Assembly: GCF_025995175.1 (NCBI RefSeq)
Contig: NZ_BAPV01000009.1
Location: forward strand, 62,001-126,000
Origin: Asaia krungthepensis NRIC 0535
GTDB lineage: Bacteria; Pseudomonadota; Alphaproteobacteria; Acetobacterales; Acetobacteraceae
Direction of reading: 5' to 3'
Length of the DNA stretch: 64,000 nt
Shown here: one piece after another, positions 39,853 through 48,512 of the stretch
Position numbering within the stretch: the stretch's first letter is position 1
Layout of the letters: each line of letters begins with the position of its first letter
Notes under the pieces: generated by a model
Database searches by the model: none
Told to the model about the DNA's origin: nothing
What the model saw: the letters and a program-made list of their open reading frames with translations, nothing else
Translations under genes and position numbers: made by a program

Positions 39853-41783
39853 GTCCTCATGATCTTTTCTGCATCAGCCCTGAAACTGGCTGACAGACCT
39901 TCTGGCTCATAGCGCAGCACAACGCCTCCCGTTCCAATGAGACCAAATGAAATAAGACGGGAGCCAAACCCGCCACGCACGGGGGTGACAGCGGGCGGTC
40001 CATTCCGTTCCTCCCAGTGCAGGACGAGTTCCTGATTGCCATTGGCGCACATGATTTCCCAGTGGATATCGATCTCGCCTTCCGGCACGCGCAAAGCCCC
40101 ATGCTTGCAGGCATTCGTCGTCATTTCGTGAATAAGCAAGGCAGTCGACATCGCTGCGCGCGATCCAAGGCGGATGACTGGCCCGTTCAACCGACAACGC
40201 TCGAGCATGCTGGCATCGCGCAGGATGTTGGCCACCAGATCGCCCAGATGCGCGGCACGCTGATCATCTCCGTGCAACAGGTCATGAGCACGCCCCAATG
40301 ACTGAAGCCGCTCGTAAAAACGATTGGCTTCCTCCTTGGACAGGGCGTCACGCAGGGTCATGCGTGCGACAGCCTGCACCATGGCCAGAGTATTGCGCAG
40401 ACGATGCGCAATCTCCCCGTTGACGACGGCCTGCATTTCATCCGCTCTCCGGCGGGCAATGGCGACTTCGAGCCGGTCCGCTGCATTATGCAGCCAGTGG
40501 ATTTCATCGCGCGTCCATTCATGGGGCGTGGAGAAATGCACCAGCATGAGGGCGACATTGCGCCCATCCTCCCGAACGGGAATATTGATCACGCCGCGCG
40601 CTTTCAGGGCGAGCCATCCCTCGCTCTCGTCGCAAGTTCTTGGATCGGTGACGACATCGGTAATGACGAGCGCCTCGCCAGCCAGAAGCGTCTGACGCAG
40701 ATTACCATAATCATCGAAGCGATACGTTCCCATGATGGCAGGCATGCCGGGCAGAGACCACCCTTCCGCCACGGTCAGGGTTTCGATCTCGTGGTCGAGT
40801 TCACCGTAGGTCGCCCGGTCCGCCCCGAACGCTTTGCCGATGACGGCCATGGCCTGTGTGATCATGGCCGCAATATCGCGCCCGTCACGAAGCACATCCG
40901 CCAGCGCCACAAGGCCGCTCTGGCGCTTCTCAGCCGCCATTCTCTCGGTCACATCTCGAAAGGTGATGGAAAAGAAATCCTGCTCGAGCGGATAGAACAT
41001 TCCCTCGTAGATCCGCCCGAGATCCCGTGCTTCCTTGAGAAAAGGAATGGGCCGGCTCTCATCGACCGCACGACCTGCAAACTCGATCCAGTACGGTTCG
41101 AGCGCCTTGAACACATCGCACGTCGTGCGACCGATGGCCTCAGACGCCAGAATCCCTGTCTGCGCTTCGGCGGCGGGATTGATCTCGTTATAGCACCAGT
41201 CGATGACGCGGCCCGTCTCGTCGCGTTCCACCCGCGCTATGATGAAGCCGTCCTGCATGGTCTGAAACAGACTGCGCCAGCGTGTCCGGGCTTTCTCCTG
41301 CGCCATGCTCTGACGCCGGAGTTCGAGCAGATCCACTGCGAGGCCCGCGAGCTTCTCAAGAGAGGCACGCTGCATCGGTGTAAGCCCCCCGGGTCGGGGC
41401 ACAGGGTCGAACACGGCAAGCGCCCCGATCGTGCCGAAAGGGGTACGAAGCGGGACACCCGCATAAAAGCGCAGTCGGGGTTCGCCCACCACCAGCGCGT
41501 TTGCAGCCGTGCGGTCGTCCAGACTCAGATCCTCGATCTCGATGACCCTGTTCTGCCTGACAACCATCATGCAAATGGCGTCATCGAGTGCTGTCTGGCA
41601 AAGCGTCGTGCCGATGCGGGCCTTGAACCACTGGCGATCGCTGTCGATCAGACTGACCACGCCAGATTGCGTGGCGCAGATCTGGCTCGCAAGCGCAACG
41701 AGATCGTCATAGCCGCGCTCCGGCGGCGTATCGAGTATGTCGTAGGCCTCCAGGCCGTTCCACGCCGCCATCTTATCGACCAT
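39849..41783 (-). CDS. HWE-family sensor histidine kinase (GAF-PAS-GAF)
   Basis: The 644-residue kinase has no membrane helix. In order: a GAF domain (about 20-170), a PAS domain (about 180-290, ending SITFRDVTERMAAEK), a second GAF domain (about 310-440) and an HWE kinase domain with the phosphorylated His460 in EIAHRLRNTLAMVQ, the N box HEMTTNACKHGAL and the diagnostic HWEERNG near 588. ATG 41783 is chosen because family similarity begins about there; the site is weak, and the perfect AGGAGG at 41836-41841 lies too far from any in-frame start I can support. The start may therefore be misplaced. Confidence 0.9.
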   Translation of the reverse strand: MVDKMAAWNGLEAYDILDTPPERGYDDLVALASQICATQSGVVSLIDSDRQWFKARIGTTLCQTALDDAICMMVVRQNRVIEIEDLSLDDRTAANALVVGEPRLRFYAGVPLRTPFGTIGALAVFDPVPRPGGLTPMQRASLEKLAGLAVDLLELRRQSMAQEKARTRWRSLFQTMQDGFIIARVERDETGRVIDWCYNEINPAAEAQTGILASEAIGRTTCDVFKALEPYWIEFAGRAVDESRPIPFLKEARDLGRIYEGMFYPLEQDFFSITFRDVTERMAAEKRQSGLVALADVLRDGRDIAAMITQAMAVIGKAFGADRATYGELDHEIETLTVAEGWSLPGMPAIMGTYRFDDYGNLRQTLLAGEALVITDVVTDPRTCDESEGWLALKARGVINIPVREDGRNVALMLVHFSTPHEWTRDEIHWLHNAADRLEVAIARRRADEMQAVVNGEIAHRLRNTLAMVQAVARMTLRDALSKEEANRFYERLQSLGRAHDLLHGDDQRAAHLGDLVANILRDASMLERCRLNGPVIRLGSRAAMSTALLIHEMTTNACKHGALRVPEGEIDIHWEIMCANGNQELVLHWEERNGPPAVTPVRGGFGSRLISFGLIGTGGVVLRYEPEGLSASFRADAEKIMRT

Positions 41784-42098
41784 TGCCGGAAGCTTGCTCC
41801 ATATGGACCACAACGCCAGATCACGCGTCCGGGCACCTCCTTTTGTTCCTACGATTTTATGATTCGTTACAAAAGTCCAAACATGCCTGACGCGCCCGCA
41901 ATGGGTTAAAAAATAATGACGCGCCTTCCGGGCAAACCCTCCCTTTTCGTCCCGATCGGGTCGATGGGATGTCCGATCGTCCTCCGTCATGCCTCTCGGG
42001 GAGTTTCGTCATCCGCGCACCAGAGTTATCCCGCTCCCGCCGCGAAAGGGCATCTCGGCTGCGGCTGGTCGATGCGGGATCGAAATGTTACCGTCCAA
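41784..42098 (-). other. Gap between diguanylate cyclase and kinase genes
   Basis: About 315 bases with no gene I can support. It holds an AT-rich stretch near 41850-41915 that may carry the kinase promoter, and a perfect Shine-Dalgarno AAAGGAGGTG on the minus strand (41844-41835) without an obvious start codon at the right distance. No terminator follows the cyclase gene. Confidence 0.4.
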
Positions 42099-45000
42099 TC
42101 ATGCTACGTGAATACGATCCCGACCTGCATGTTTCGCGCCATAAAGGAGCTTGTCTGCGCGTTTGAGGAGCGACTTCACCGTATCGCCCGGCTCGAAGCG
42201 GGTCAGCCCTGCGCTGAAGGTCACGCCACCTTCCAGGGCCGGAATTTCCCACTCCGATTTTCCATGGAAATCCTCGCGCAGGCTCTCAAGCCGCGCCTGT
42301 GCTGCCTGAAGACTCTGTGCAGGCAGGAGCACGCCGAATTCTTCGCCTCCGATACGCGCAACCATGTCGGCGGCATGGGTCCCTGCCTTGAGCAGCGAGG
42401 CCACCTCACGCAGCACCTGATCGCCGCTCTGATGGGAGTGATTGTCGTTGATTGCCTTGAAATGGTCGATATCGATGATCGCCAGGCAGAATTCCGGCCC
42501 ACCATCCCGGACCCCGCTGAGCATGGTTTCTACAGCTTCATCGAAAGCGCGGCGATTATAGACCCCGGTGAGAGCATCCTCTCGCGCCTGTTTCGCCGTC
42601 AGCTCCATCTGTATGTTCAGACGCGCCAAAAGGGCGTCTTTCTCCATATCGGCCTGCTCCAGCCTCGTCGTTTGCGCTTGGAGATCCCGGGTACGTCGCT
42701 CGATGATTCTGGAGAGTTTTCGCGCCTCGACACGGTACCGCCATACAATGGCGCCGTATGAGAGACCGATCAGCCCCCCGAGCATCAGGGTACAGAACAC
42801 CCAGAAGCGCCTTCTCTGCCACCATTTCGGGTCGATGACGAAATCCACCAGGGTGACGGGCTGCGGCCAGGCCTGTCCGGGATGCGCCGCCGCGGTACTC
42901 AAAGTATATCGGCCGGGCGGAAGAGAGGTGAGCTCAAGCGTTCTCGCCTTACCTGTTGTCGTCCAGCTTGCGCCAGAGCCTTTGATCGTCGTCCGGAAGA
43001 TGATCTCGGCCGGGGCAATATAGCTCGGTGCGGTATAGCGTATCGTCAGATTGTGCCGTGACGGCACATGCAGGACGCCGCCACGGCGCACATAGCGTAT
43101 GTCACGCCCATCCACTGCGATTCCATCGAGCGCCACGGGCGGCGGCGGCGGCTTGATGAGGAAGTCATTGAACCGTGCGGGCTCGGTTCTGGCGATACCG
43201 ATCGCCGTGGCGATCCAGAGCGAACCGTCACGACGCAAGGCAATGCTCGGCTGGGCGCTGCCACTGGCCTGGCTGCTGCTCAGACCATTGCTCTCATCGA
43301 GCTGGATAAGGGACAGATGGTGCTGAGCGCCGTCTGCAGCCTTCTCAAGATCGGTCAGGAGAATGCGAAAGATACCCCGATTGCTTGTCGCCCAGACATA
43401 GCCATCATGATCTTGCGCAAGGGCAAACACGGAATCCACCGGCAGCCCCGCAGCACGCCCCACATGAGCTGTTTTGCCATGACGGTAGCGATACAGGCCA
43501 CGATCCGAGGTAAACCAGAGATCTGTCCCGATCGGCAGAAAGCCGAATATCGTATGGGCACCATCGAGACCATGGAATTTGAGCGCCTGCGTATTCCCCT
43601 CATGGATGATCCTGACGCCGTCCAGTGTCCCGACCCAGATCCTGTCTCCTTCAACATATAAAGCAGTGATCAGACCGGACGGCGGATTCCGTACTGCGAC
43701 GTGGTGCACCTGCCCCGTATCATCGAGGGTATAGAGCCCATGCTGTGTTCCGATCAGCAATTGACCTGCAGCATCGAAAGCGAGCGCCCGTATATTCCCC
43801 GGTGGCAGACCATTGCCTGCATCGAGATGCCGTATCGTTCCATCGGCGAGAATCCCGAACAGGCCATCGGCGTAAGTTCCCAGCCAGACCGTGCCGTCAC
43901 GGGCCTCGACACTTGCAAGTACTTCCGGCTGATGACCGGAACGCGTAGGGAGAGGCCAGGTCTGGGGCGGCCCGTCACCGATGATCTCTGACAATCCTCC
44001 ATCGGTGCCGACCCAGAGATTATTCGCATGGTCTTCCATGACCGTACGGACAAAATCGCCTGCCAGACCGTTATGGCGACGTATGGCGCTGAAGGGCGTC
44101 TCCTGAAGACGGAACAGTCCTGCGCTCGTCCCGACCCAGATCGATCCTTCACGGTCTTCCGCGAGCGAGAGAATACGCCCCGCCGCCGGATCGAGCGTAT
44201 CGGGCATGGTTTCGATGCGGTCGCCGCTCAGGCGTATCAGCCCATGGTCCTCGGTGCCGACCCAGAGTGCCTTGTGTCGGTCCTGCAGCAGTGCCGTGAC
44301 ACGACCATGGTTGCGCAGGTCATAGGCGAGCTCCGGTCTGTTATCGACAATCGAGAAGATACGGCTGTCGGAAACAACCCAGAATGTTCCATCCGGGGCA
44401 TGATACGGCCACGAAAGGCCGTGAGGCAGGTTCCAGGATGCCGGAGGCTGATGCACATGCCCATTGGCCTCGCGAATGACGATACCGCTATAGGTCCCTA
44501 CCCATAGCGCGTCAGAAGAATCGAACGCCATGTTGCGATACACGGTTGAGAGAGGCTGGTTCGGTCCCGGCGCGTTGTAGTGAAACACACCGGAATGAGA
44601 CATGGTCCCCAGGCCGTGATTCTCATAAAGCAGCCAGACATCGCCCTTGCGGTCGATCTTCATCGACTGGATCAACGTTGCCGGAGCGCTCGATTCATGG
44701 GGCCAGAAATGCCATGACCCGTCGATATCGTGGCGGCCGATATCGCCTCGCGCATCGCTGAACCACATATCACCAGCCGCATCGGTCACAAGCGCGCCGA
44801 TGCCGTTATCCGGAAGAGGCGGATCGCTGCCACGGTTCTGGATATGAAAATTCAGTCCGTCATAGGAAACAAGGCCCTCCCATGTGGCGAACCACATACG
44901 CCCGTCAGGCCCCTGCGAGATATCGCGTATCGAATTCTGCGGCAGTCCGTCCTGTGTGGTCCAGTGCTTGATGGCGTAATTGCCCAGCGAAGGCAGCGTG

Positions 45001-45116
45001 TCCTGCACAAGAGGGTCCTGCGCAAGGGCCGCCTGACTGACATCGGCCGACCATAGAGACGCCACCCCGCAAAGACCGGCCAGACCCGTGCGCAATCGAT
45101 GACGCGAGGTTTTCAT
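42099..45116 (-). CDS. Membrane diguanylate cyclase with periplasmic propeller sensor
   Basis: The 1005-residue protein starts with a signal peptide (MKTSRHRLRTGLAGLCGVAS). About 700 residues of two-component-regulator propeller repeats follow, each with forms of DxxGxLWVGT (for example WVGTYSGIVI, WVGTSAGLFRL, WVGTDGGLSEI). Next come a Y_Y_Y domain, a membrane helix near 775-797 (WVFCTLMLGGLIGLSYGA), a coiled coil and a GGDEF domain with the active-site GGEEF at 923-927. It would bind a ligand in the periplasm and make cyclic di-GMP. The inhibitory I-site position reads HAAD instead of RxxD, so product inhibition is probably weak. ATG 45116 is chosen for the signal peptide; an in-frame ATG at 45191 is less likely. 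Confidence 0.92.
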   Translation of the reverse strand: MKTSRHRLRTGLAGLCGVASLWSADVSQAALAQDPLVQDTLPSLGNYAIKHWTTQDGLPQNSIRDISQGPDGRMWFATWEGLVSYDGLNFHIQNRGSDPPLPDNGIGALVTDAAGDMWFSDARGDIGRHDIDGSWHFWPHESSAPATLIQSMKIDRKGDVWLLYENHGLGTMSHSGVFHYNAPGPNQPLSTVYRNMAFDSSDALWVGTYSGIVIREANGHVHQPPASWNLPHGLSWPYHAPDGTFWVVSDSRIFSIVDNRPELAYDLRNHGRVTALLQDRHKALWVGTEDHGLIRLSGDRIETMPDTLDPAAGRILSLAEDREGSIWVGTSAGLFRLQETPFSAIRRHNGLAGDFVRTVMEDHANNLWVGTDGGLSEIIGDGPPQTWPLPTRSGHQPEVLASVEARDGTVWLGTYADGLFGILADGTIRHLDAGNGLPPGNIRALAFDAAGQLLIGTQHGLYTLDDTGQVHHVAVRNPPSGLITALYVEGDRIWVGTLDGVRIIHEGNTQALKFHGLDGAHTIFGFLPIGTDLWFTSDRGLYRYRHGKTAHVGRAAGLPVDSVFALAQDHDGYVWATSNRGIFRILLTDLEKAADGAQHHLSLIQLDESNGLSSSQASGSAQPSIALRRDGSLWIATAIGIARTEPARFNDFLIKPPPPPVALDGIAVDGRDIRYVRRGGVLHVPSRHNLTIRYTAPSYIAPAEIIFRTTIKGSGASWTTTGKARTLELTSLPPGRYTLSTAAAHPGQAWPQPVTLVDFVIDPKWWQRRRFWVFCTLMLGGLIGLSYGAIVWRYRVEARKLSRIIERRTRDLQAQTTRLEQADMEKDALLARLNIQMELTAKQAREDALTGVYNRRAFDEAVETMLSGVRDGGPEFCLAIIDIDHFKAINDNHSHQSGDQVLREVASLLKAGTHAADMVARIGGEEFGVLLPAQSLQAAQARLESLREDFHGKSEWEIPALEGGVTFSAGLTRFEPGDTVKSLLKRADKLLYGAKHAGRDRIHVA

Positions 45117-45756
45117 GGCGCTCGCGCCGGGCCGAGCGCACGTGTCAGGCACGATACCCCCCTGTCCCAGACAACAGAAGGAGCCCTGCACAGGGCGCCG
45201 CGAAGCTATTCATTGTTCCGTCAGCAGGCATTTCCATTGGGCAAATTCATCATGCGGGCAGAGCTGAGATTTTTATATCGCCACGACATACCTCATGGAA
45301 GCATCCTGACCGATACCCACCGTCTTTTCGTGACGAGGCGTGTAACGGGGACACGCGCCAACCATGTACCGGGTCGCCACGCCTGATCGATGTCGCTGAC
45401 GCCGTGTTACGTCGTTGAGCGCCCTGACCGAGCTAAAAAGCACATAGCCCGGAAGGATGCGCGAGGCAGACGGAGGTGATCCGAAAGTTCGAGAGGCGAC
45501 GTTGGGGTGCAGTTAGAAACAGGCTTGAGAGACCGCGGGTCGAAGCCTTCGTCTCTCCTCTCGCGCTGCCGAATGTTCAGATCCTGACCTTCGGCATAAA
45601 GATGCGGGGAGACTATATTCCATGAGATGAGCTTATCATCGTCCCGGCTGTAGCCGCTCTTGGGAATTTCGTGCCAGCCTTACGCGTACCTACCGATAGG
45701 GCGGACGAATTATCTGGAAGTCCTGCAAACCGTGAGGGGCGAAAAACCTGGGAAAA
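45117..45756. other. Gap between cyclase gene and tRNA-Arg
   Basis: About 640 bases. It must contain the cyclase promoter, which I cannot place. An open frame on the plus strand at 45437-45625 has no good start and no similarity I know. There is no transposase, repeat pair or attachment site that I can recognise, although the tRNA pair beside it is a common kind of integration site. Confidence 0.4.
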
Positions 45757-45833
45757 TGGCGCGCCCTGCTGGATTCGAACCAGCGACCCACAGCTTAGAA
45801 GGCTGTTGCTCTATCCAACTGAGCTAAGGGCGC
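45757..45833 (-). tRNA. tRNA-Arg (TCT)
   Basis: A 77-nt cloverleaf including encoded CCA. The acceptor GCGCCCT (5' end at 45833) pairs with AGGGCGC, the anticodon loop CTTCTAA gives TCT, and the T arm carries GGTTCGAATCC. It reads AGA codons. Confidence 0.97.
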
Positions 45834-45854
45834 GTATCGCGATACCCCTGGTGG

Positions 45855-45931
45855 TGGTCGGGGCGCCCGGACTCGAACCGGGGGCCTCTTGTACCCAAAA
45901 CAAGCGCGCTACCAGGCTGCGCCACGCCCCG
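45855..45931 (-). tRNA. tRNA-Pro (TGG)
   Basis: A 77-nt cloverleaf including encoded CCA. The acceptor CGGGGCG (5' end at 45931) pairs with CGCCCCG, the anticodon loop TTTGGGT gives TGG, and the T arm carries GGTTCGAGTCC. It lies 21 bases upstream of tRNA-Arg on the same strand, so both are likely cut from one transcript. Confidence 0.97.
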
Positions 45932-45941
45932 AACGCGCGGA

Positions 45942-45964
45942 CCCTACCGCAACTCGCGGCAGGG
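45942..45964 (-). other. Hairpin between gpt and tRNA-Pro
   Basis: On the minus strand CCCTGCCGC and GCGGTAGGG form a 9-base stem (one G-U pair) with a 5-base loop. It lies 11 bases before the tRNA-Pro 5' end and 32 bases after gpt. On the plus strand the same arms hold an A-C mismatch, so the structure favours minus-strand RNA. It may be a processing signal or a weak terminator; no T-run follows. Confidence 0.4.
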
Positions 45965-45996
45965 TGAAAGGGCAGCGCAACAAAAAAACTGAAGAA

Positions 45997-46479
45997 TTAT
46001 CCGAGGTTACGTGCAAGCGGCGGCACGAAGAGCGGAGCCGTATCCCAGGGGAACAGAACCCAGGTGTCCTGCGCCACTTCCATCACATACTGGTCCGTAT
46101 GCGGCTTGCCGTTGGGCTTGGCGTAAAGACATGCGAAATGCGCCTTGGGGAGCACGTCGCGCACGACCTTGGCCGTCTCGCCGGAATCGACCAGATCGTC
46201 GATCACCAGGAAACCCTCACCATCGCCTGCAGCGATCGGCGCCTTGACCACGCGGGGTTCCTTCTGGTCCTGAGCGCTCTCGCCTGAGTAGGAGATAACC
46301 GAGATAGACTCGACCAGACGACAATCGAGCTCGCGCGCGATGATGGCAGCGGGAATGAGCCCCCCACGCGTCACGGCCACAATTCCCTTGAAAGCGCCAC
46401 GCGCCATCAGGGCCGAAGCGAGGGTGCGTGCGTCGCGATGCAGCTGGTCCCAGGTGACGGTTGCGTAGTTGGTAGCCAT
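45997..46479 (-). CDS. gpt: Xanthine(-guanine) phosphoribosyltransferase
   Basis: The 160-residue enzyme converts guanine and xanthine to GMP and XMP with PRPP. The PRPP-binding motif FLVIDDLVDSGET lies near residues 90-102, the flexible-loop region VISYSGE near 63, and VAVTRGGLIPAAIIA near 34-48. The C-terminus with VLFPWDTAPLF is typical of Gpt. Its ATG shares a base with the stop of the CsaA-like gene (TGATG). Confidence 0.93.
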   Translation of the reverse strand: MATNYATVTWDQLHRDARTLASALMARGAFKGIVAVTRGGLIPAAIIARELDCRLVESISVISYSGESAQDQKEPRVVKAPIAAGDGEGFLVIDDLVDSGETAKVVRDVLPKAHFACLYAKPNGKPHTDQYVMEVAQDTWVLFPWDTAPLFVPPLARNLG

Positions 46480-46832
46480 CAGAACAGTTTTCCTCCATCT
46501 GGCACACGGTGGTCCGGACAGATCAGGACCATATCACCGGAGCGATCCGGCATGCCGAGGGCCAGCACTTGATTCACGGTAGTGTTATTCAGCTGCGGAT
46601 TAACCACAGCACAAACCTGCCTGCCAACCAGTTGGGGGGCACGATAGCGTTTCGCCAGGGTCATTATGGCCCGACGGACACCCAGATGCGCCCCGAAATC
46701 GATCCAGAGGAGCGTTTTCTCCCCTTCCTCGATCGCTGAGGCGATCGTTCCGACGCGGATATCGGGCTGGGTCGGCTCCGCCACGCCCGACAAAACGGGC
46801 GATTCGGTGGACAGGTCAGGATCTGCATTCAT
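46479..46832 (-). CDS. CsaA-like tRNA-binding-domain protein
   Basis: The 117-residue protein has a single OB-fold tRNA-binding domain of the CsaA/EMAP type: DIRVGTIASAIEEGEKTLLWIDFG near 27-50, then LVGRQVCAVVNPQL and LALGMPDRSGDMVLICPDHRVPDGGKLF. CsaA has been described as a secretion-associated chaperone and binds tRNA-like structures. The usual FKSEVL segment is replaced by NNTTVNQVL, so naming it csaA is cautious. ATG 46832 gives the family length; 12 more residues upstream are possible. Coupled to gpt. Confidence 0.78.
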   Translation of the reverse strand: MNADPDLSTESPVLSGVAEPTQPDIRVGTIASAIEEGEKTLLWIDFGAHLGVRRAIMTLAKRYRAPQLVGRQVCAVVNPQLNNTTVNQVLALGMPDRSGDMVLICPDHRVPDGGKLF

Positions 46833-47073
46833 CCCGCGGACCCTGCCTGCGCGCCTTGTGAAATGCAATCATCCAACTGGCTGGAGCTTGGTCGGACCTC
46901 GCAACCTTAGTCCGAAGGTCCATTGTTTTCCTCGCGCCGGAAGAATGACGCATCCCGTCCCATTCCGGAGGCAACACGCAGGCGGGATTTCGCTCAACGG
47001 GCGTATCGTCCTGCTCATTGTTATCCGATCAGCCCGTGGCGCAGGGGAAGGCGCTCTGCTTATAGTAGAGACG

Positions 47074-48336
47074 ATGCCCGAGCCTTCATCTCCCCCCTCC
47101 TCTTCCGCCCAACAATCCGATGCGCTGAATGCCATCATCGGGTTACGTCCTTTCCTCGCCGGACGGACACTCTCCGCACTTTCAGCGCAGGTTCTGGCGG
47201 TTGCCGTCGCATGGCAGACCTACGCCCTCACCCACAGCGTCACCGCACTCGGCCTGATTGGCCTTGCACAATTTCTGCCCATGTTGGCTCTGGTTTTCAT
47301 CTCGGGGCATGTGGCCGACCGGTATAATCGCAAGCGCATCGTGCAGATCTGCCAGGCCATCGAGATCTTCGGGGCGCTGGTCATGGCCATTGCGACAATG
47401 TTGGGTCAGCTCGCCCCCTGGGCGCTGTATGTGCTGGTCGCATGTTTTGGTGCCCTGCGCTCGTTTGAAGGCCCCTGCCAGCAGACCTTCCTGCCCTCCA
47501 TTGCCACACCCGCCCAGTTCCCACGAGCGGCGGCGCTTTCGGCATCGTTGTTCCAGACAGCCTCCATCATCGGGCCGTCTCTTGGCGGCCTTCTTTACGG
47601 CCTTGGCGCGGATTTCTGCTACCTGACCTGCGCCTGCGGCTTCAGCATCGCGCTCATTTCGACCTCACTGCTCAAGCTCAAGCCCTACGCAGGCAACCGC
47701 TCCCCCATGAGCCTCGAATCGCTTTTTGGCGGCATCGCGTTTCTGCGTCGGCGCCGTGACCTGCTGGGGGCCATCTCACTCGATCTCTTCGCGGTGCTGC
47801 TCGGAGGGGCAACGGCCATGCTTCCCGTATACGCCGATGATATCCTGCATCTCGGCCCTATCGGTCTGGGCATTCTCAGGGCCTCACCTGCCGTCGGAGC
47901 GCTCCTGGGGTCGCTTGTTCTGGCACGTTATCCGCTGAAGTCGCATGCAGGCCCGATCATGTTTGCCTCGGTCGGGATTTTCGGCATTGCAACGATCGTG
48001 TTTGGGGTTTCGCACTCTTTGGCGCTGTCTGTGCTCTCCCTTGCTGTGCTGGGTGCGGCCGATGTGGTGAGCGTGGTTGTACGCGGTGCGCTCACCCAAC
48101 TCGCCACGCCCGACGGCATGCGCGGGCGTGTTTCGGCCGTGAACATGCTGTTTATCGGGTCGAGCAATCAGCTTGGGGAATTCGAGAGCGGTATGCTCGC
48201 GACAGCGATCGGCACAGAGGCGGCCGTTGTCGCGGGCGGTATCGGCACGCTGATCGTGGCCGGGCTCTGGATCAGGATGTTCCCGCGTCTATGGACGCTG
48301 GATCGCCTCGATACGATCAGGCCTGATGAACAGTAA
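47074..48336 (+). CDS. MFS transporter (EntS-like)
   Basis: The 420-residue protein has about twelve membrane helices with the MFS loop motif GHVADRYNRKRIVQICQA near 75-92. The overall layout, including FGALRSFEGPCQQTFLPSIA, resembles the enterobactin-exporter EntS/DUF894 group; the real substrate is unknown. ATG 47074 (AGAG upstream) is chosen; upstream in-frame starts run through an unrelated region that overlaps the CsaA-like gene on the other strand. The gap 46833-47073 shows no gene. Confidence 0.88.
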   Translation: MPEPSSPPSSSAQQSDALNAIIGLRPFLAGRTLSALSAQVLAVAVAWQTYALTHSVTALGLIGLAQFLPMLALVFISGHVADRYNRKRIVQICQAIEIFGALVMAIATMLGQLAPWALYVLVACFGALRSFEGPCQQTFLPSIATPAQFPRAAALSASLFQTASIIGPSLGGLLYGLGADFCYLTCACGFSIALISTSLLKLKPYAGNRSPMSLESLFGGIAFLRRRRDLLGAISLDLFAVLLGGATAMLPVYADDILHLGPIGLGILRASPAVGALLGSLVLARYPLKSHAGPIMFASVGIFGIATIVFGVSHSLALSVLSLAVLGAADVVSVVVRGALTQLATPDGMRGRVSAVNMLFIGSSNQLGEFESGMLATAIGTEAAVVAGGIGTLIVAGLWIRMFPRLWTLDRLDTIRPDEQ

Positions 48337-48353
48337 TGTGAAGGGAAAATGCC

Positions 48354-48429
48354 TGGCTCCCGAAGTAGGACTCGAACCTACGACCCAGCGATTAACAGTC
48401 GCTTGCTCTACCAACTGAGCTATTCGGGA
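48354..48429 (-). tRNA. tRNA-Asn (GTT)
   Basis: A 76-nt cloverleaf including encoded CCA. The acceptor TCCCGAA (5' end at 48429) pairs with TTCGGGA, the anticodon loop CTGTTAA gives GTT, and the T arm carries GGTTCGAGTCC. It lies 17 bases past the MFS stop, transcribed toward it. Confidence 0.97.
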
Positions 48430-48512
48430 CCGGCGAGGCACTATCTAGCGAAAGCTTTTCCTGGGGTAAACCCCCCTTTGTCATTTTTTTTGCATATGGA
48501 GTTTTTCTTCTG

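Noticed and set aside
40404-41909. 501-codon open frame opposite the HWE kinase
   Set aside because: Antisense of a clear GAF-PAS-HWE kinase; no family pattern and no ribosome-binding site.
41784-42098. EcfG (general stress) promoter before the kinase gene
   Set aside because: GGAAC is present near 41850 on the minus strand but no CGTT follows at 16-17 bases.
45437-45625. Open frame in the gene-free stretch as a coding gene
   Set aside because: No start codon with a ribosome site and no recognisable similarity; kept only as a possible remnant.
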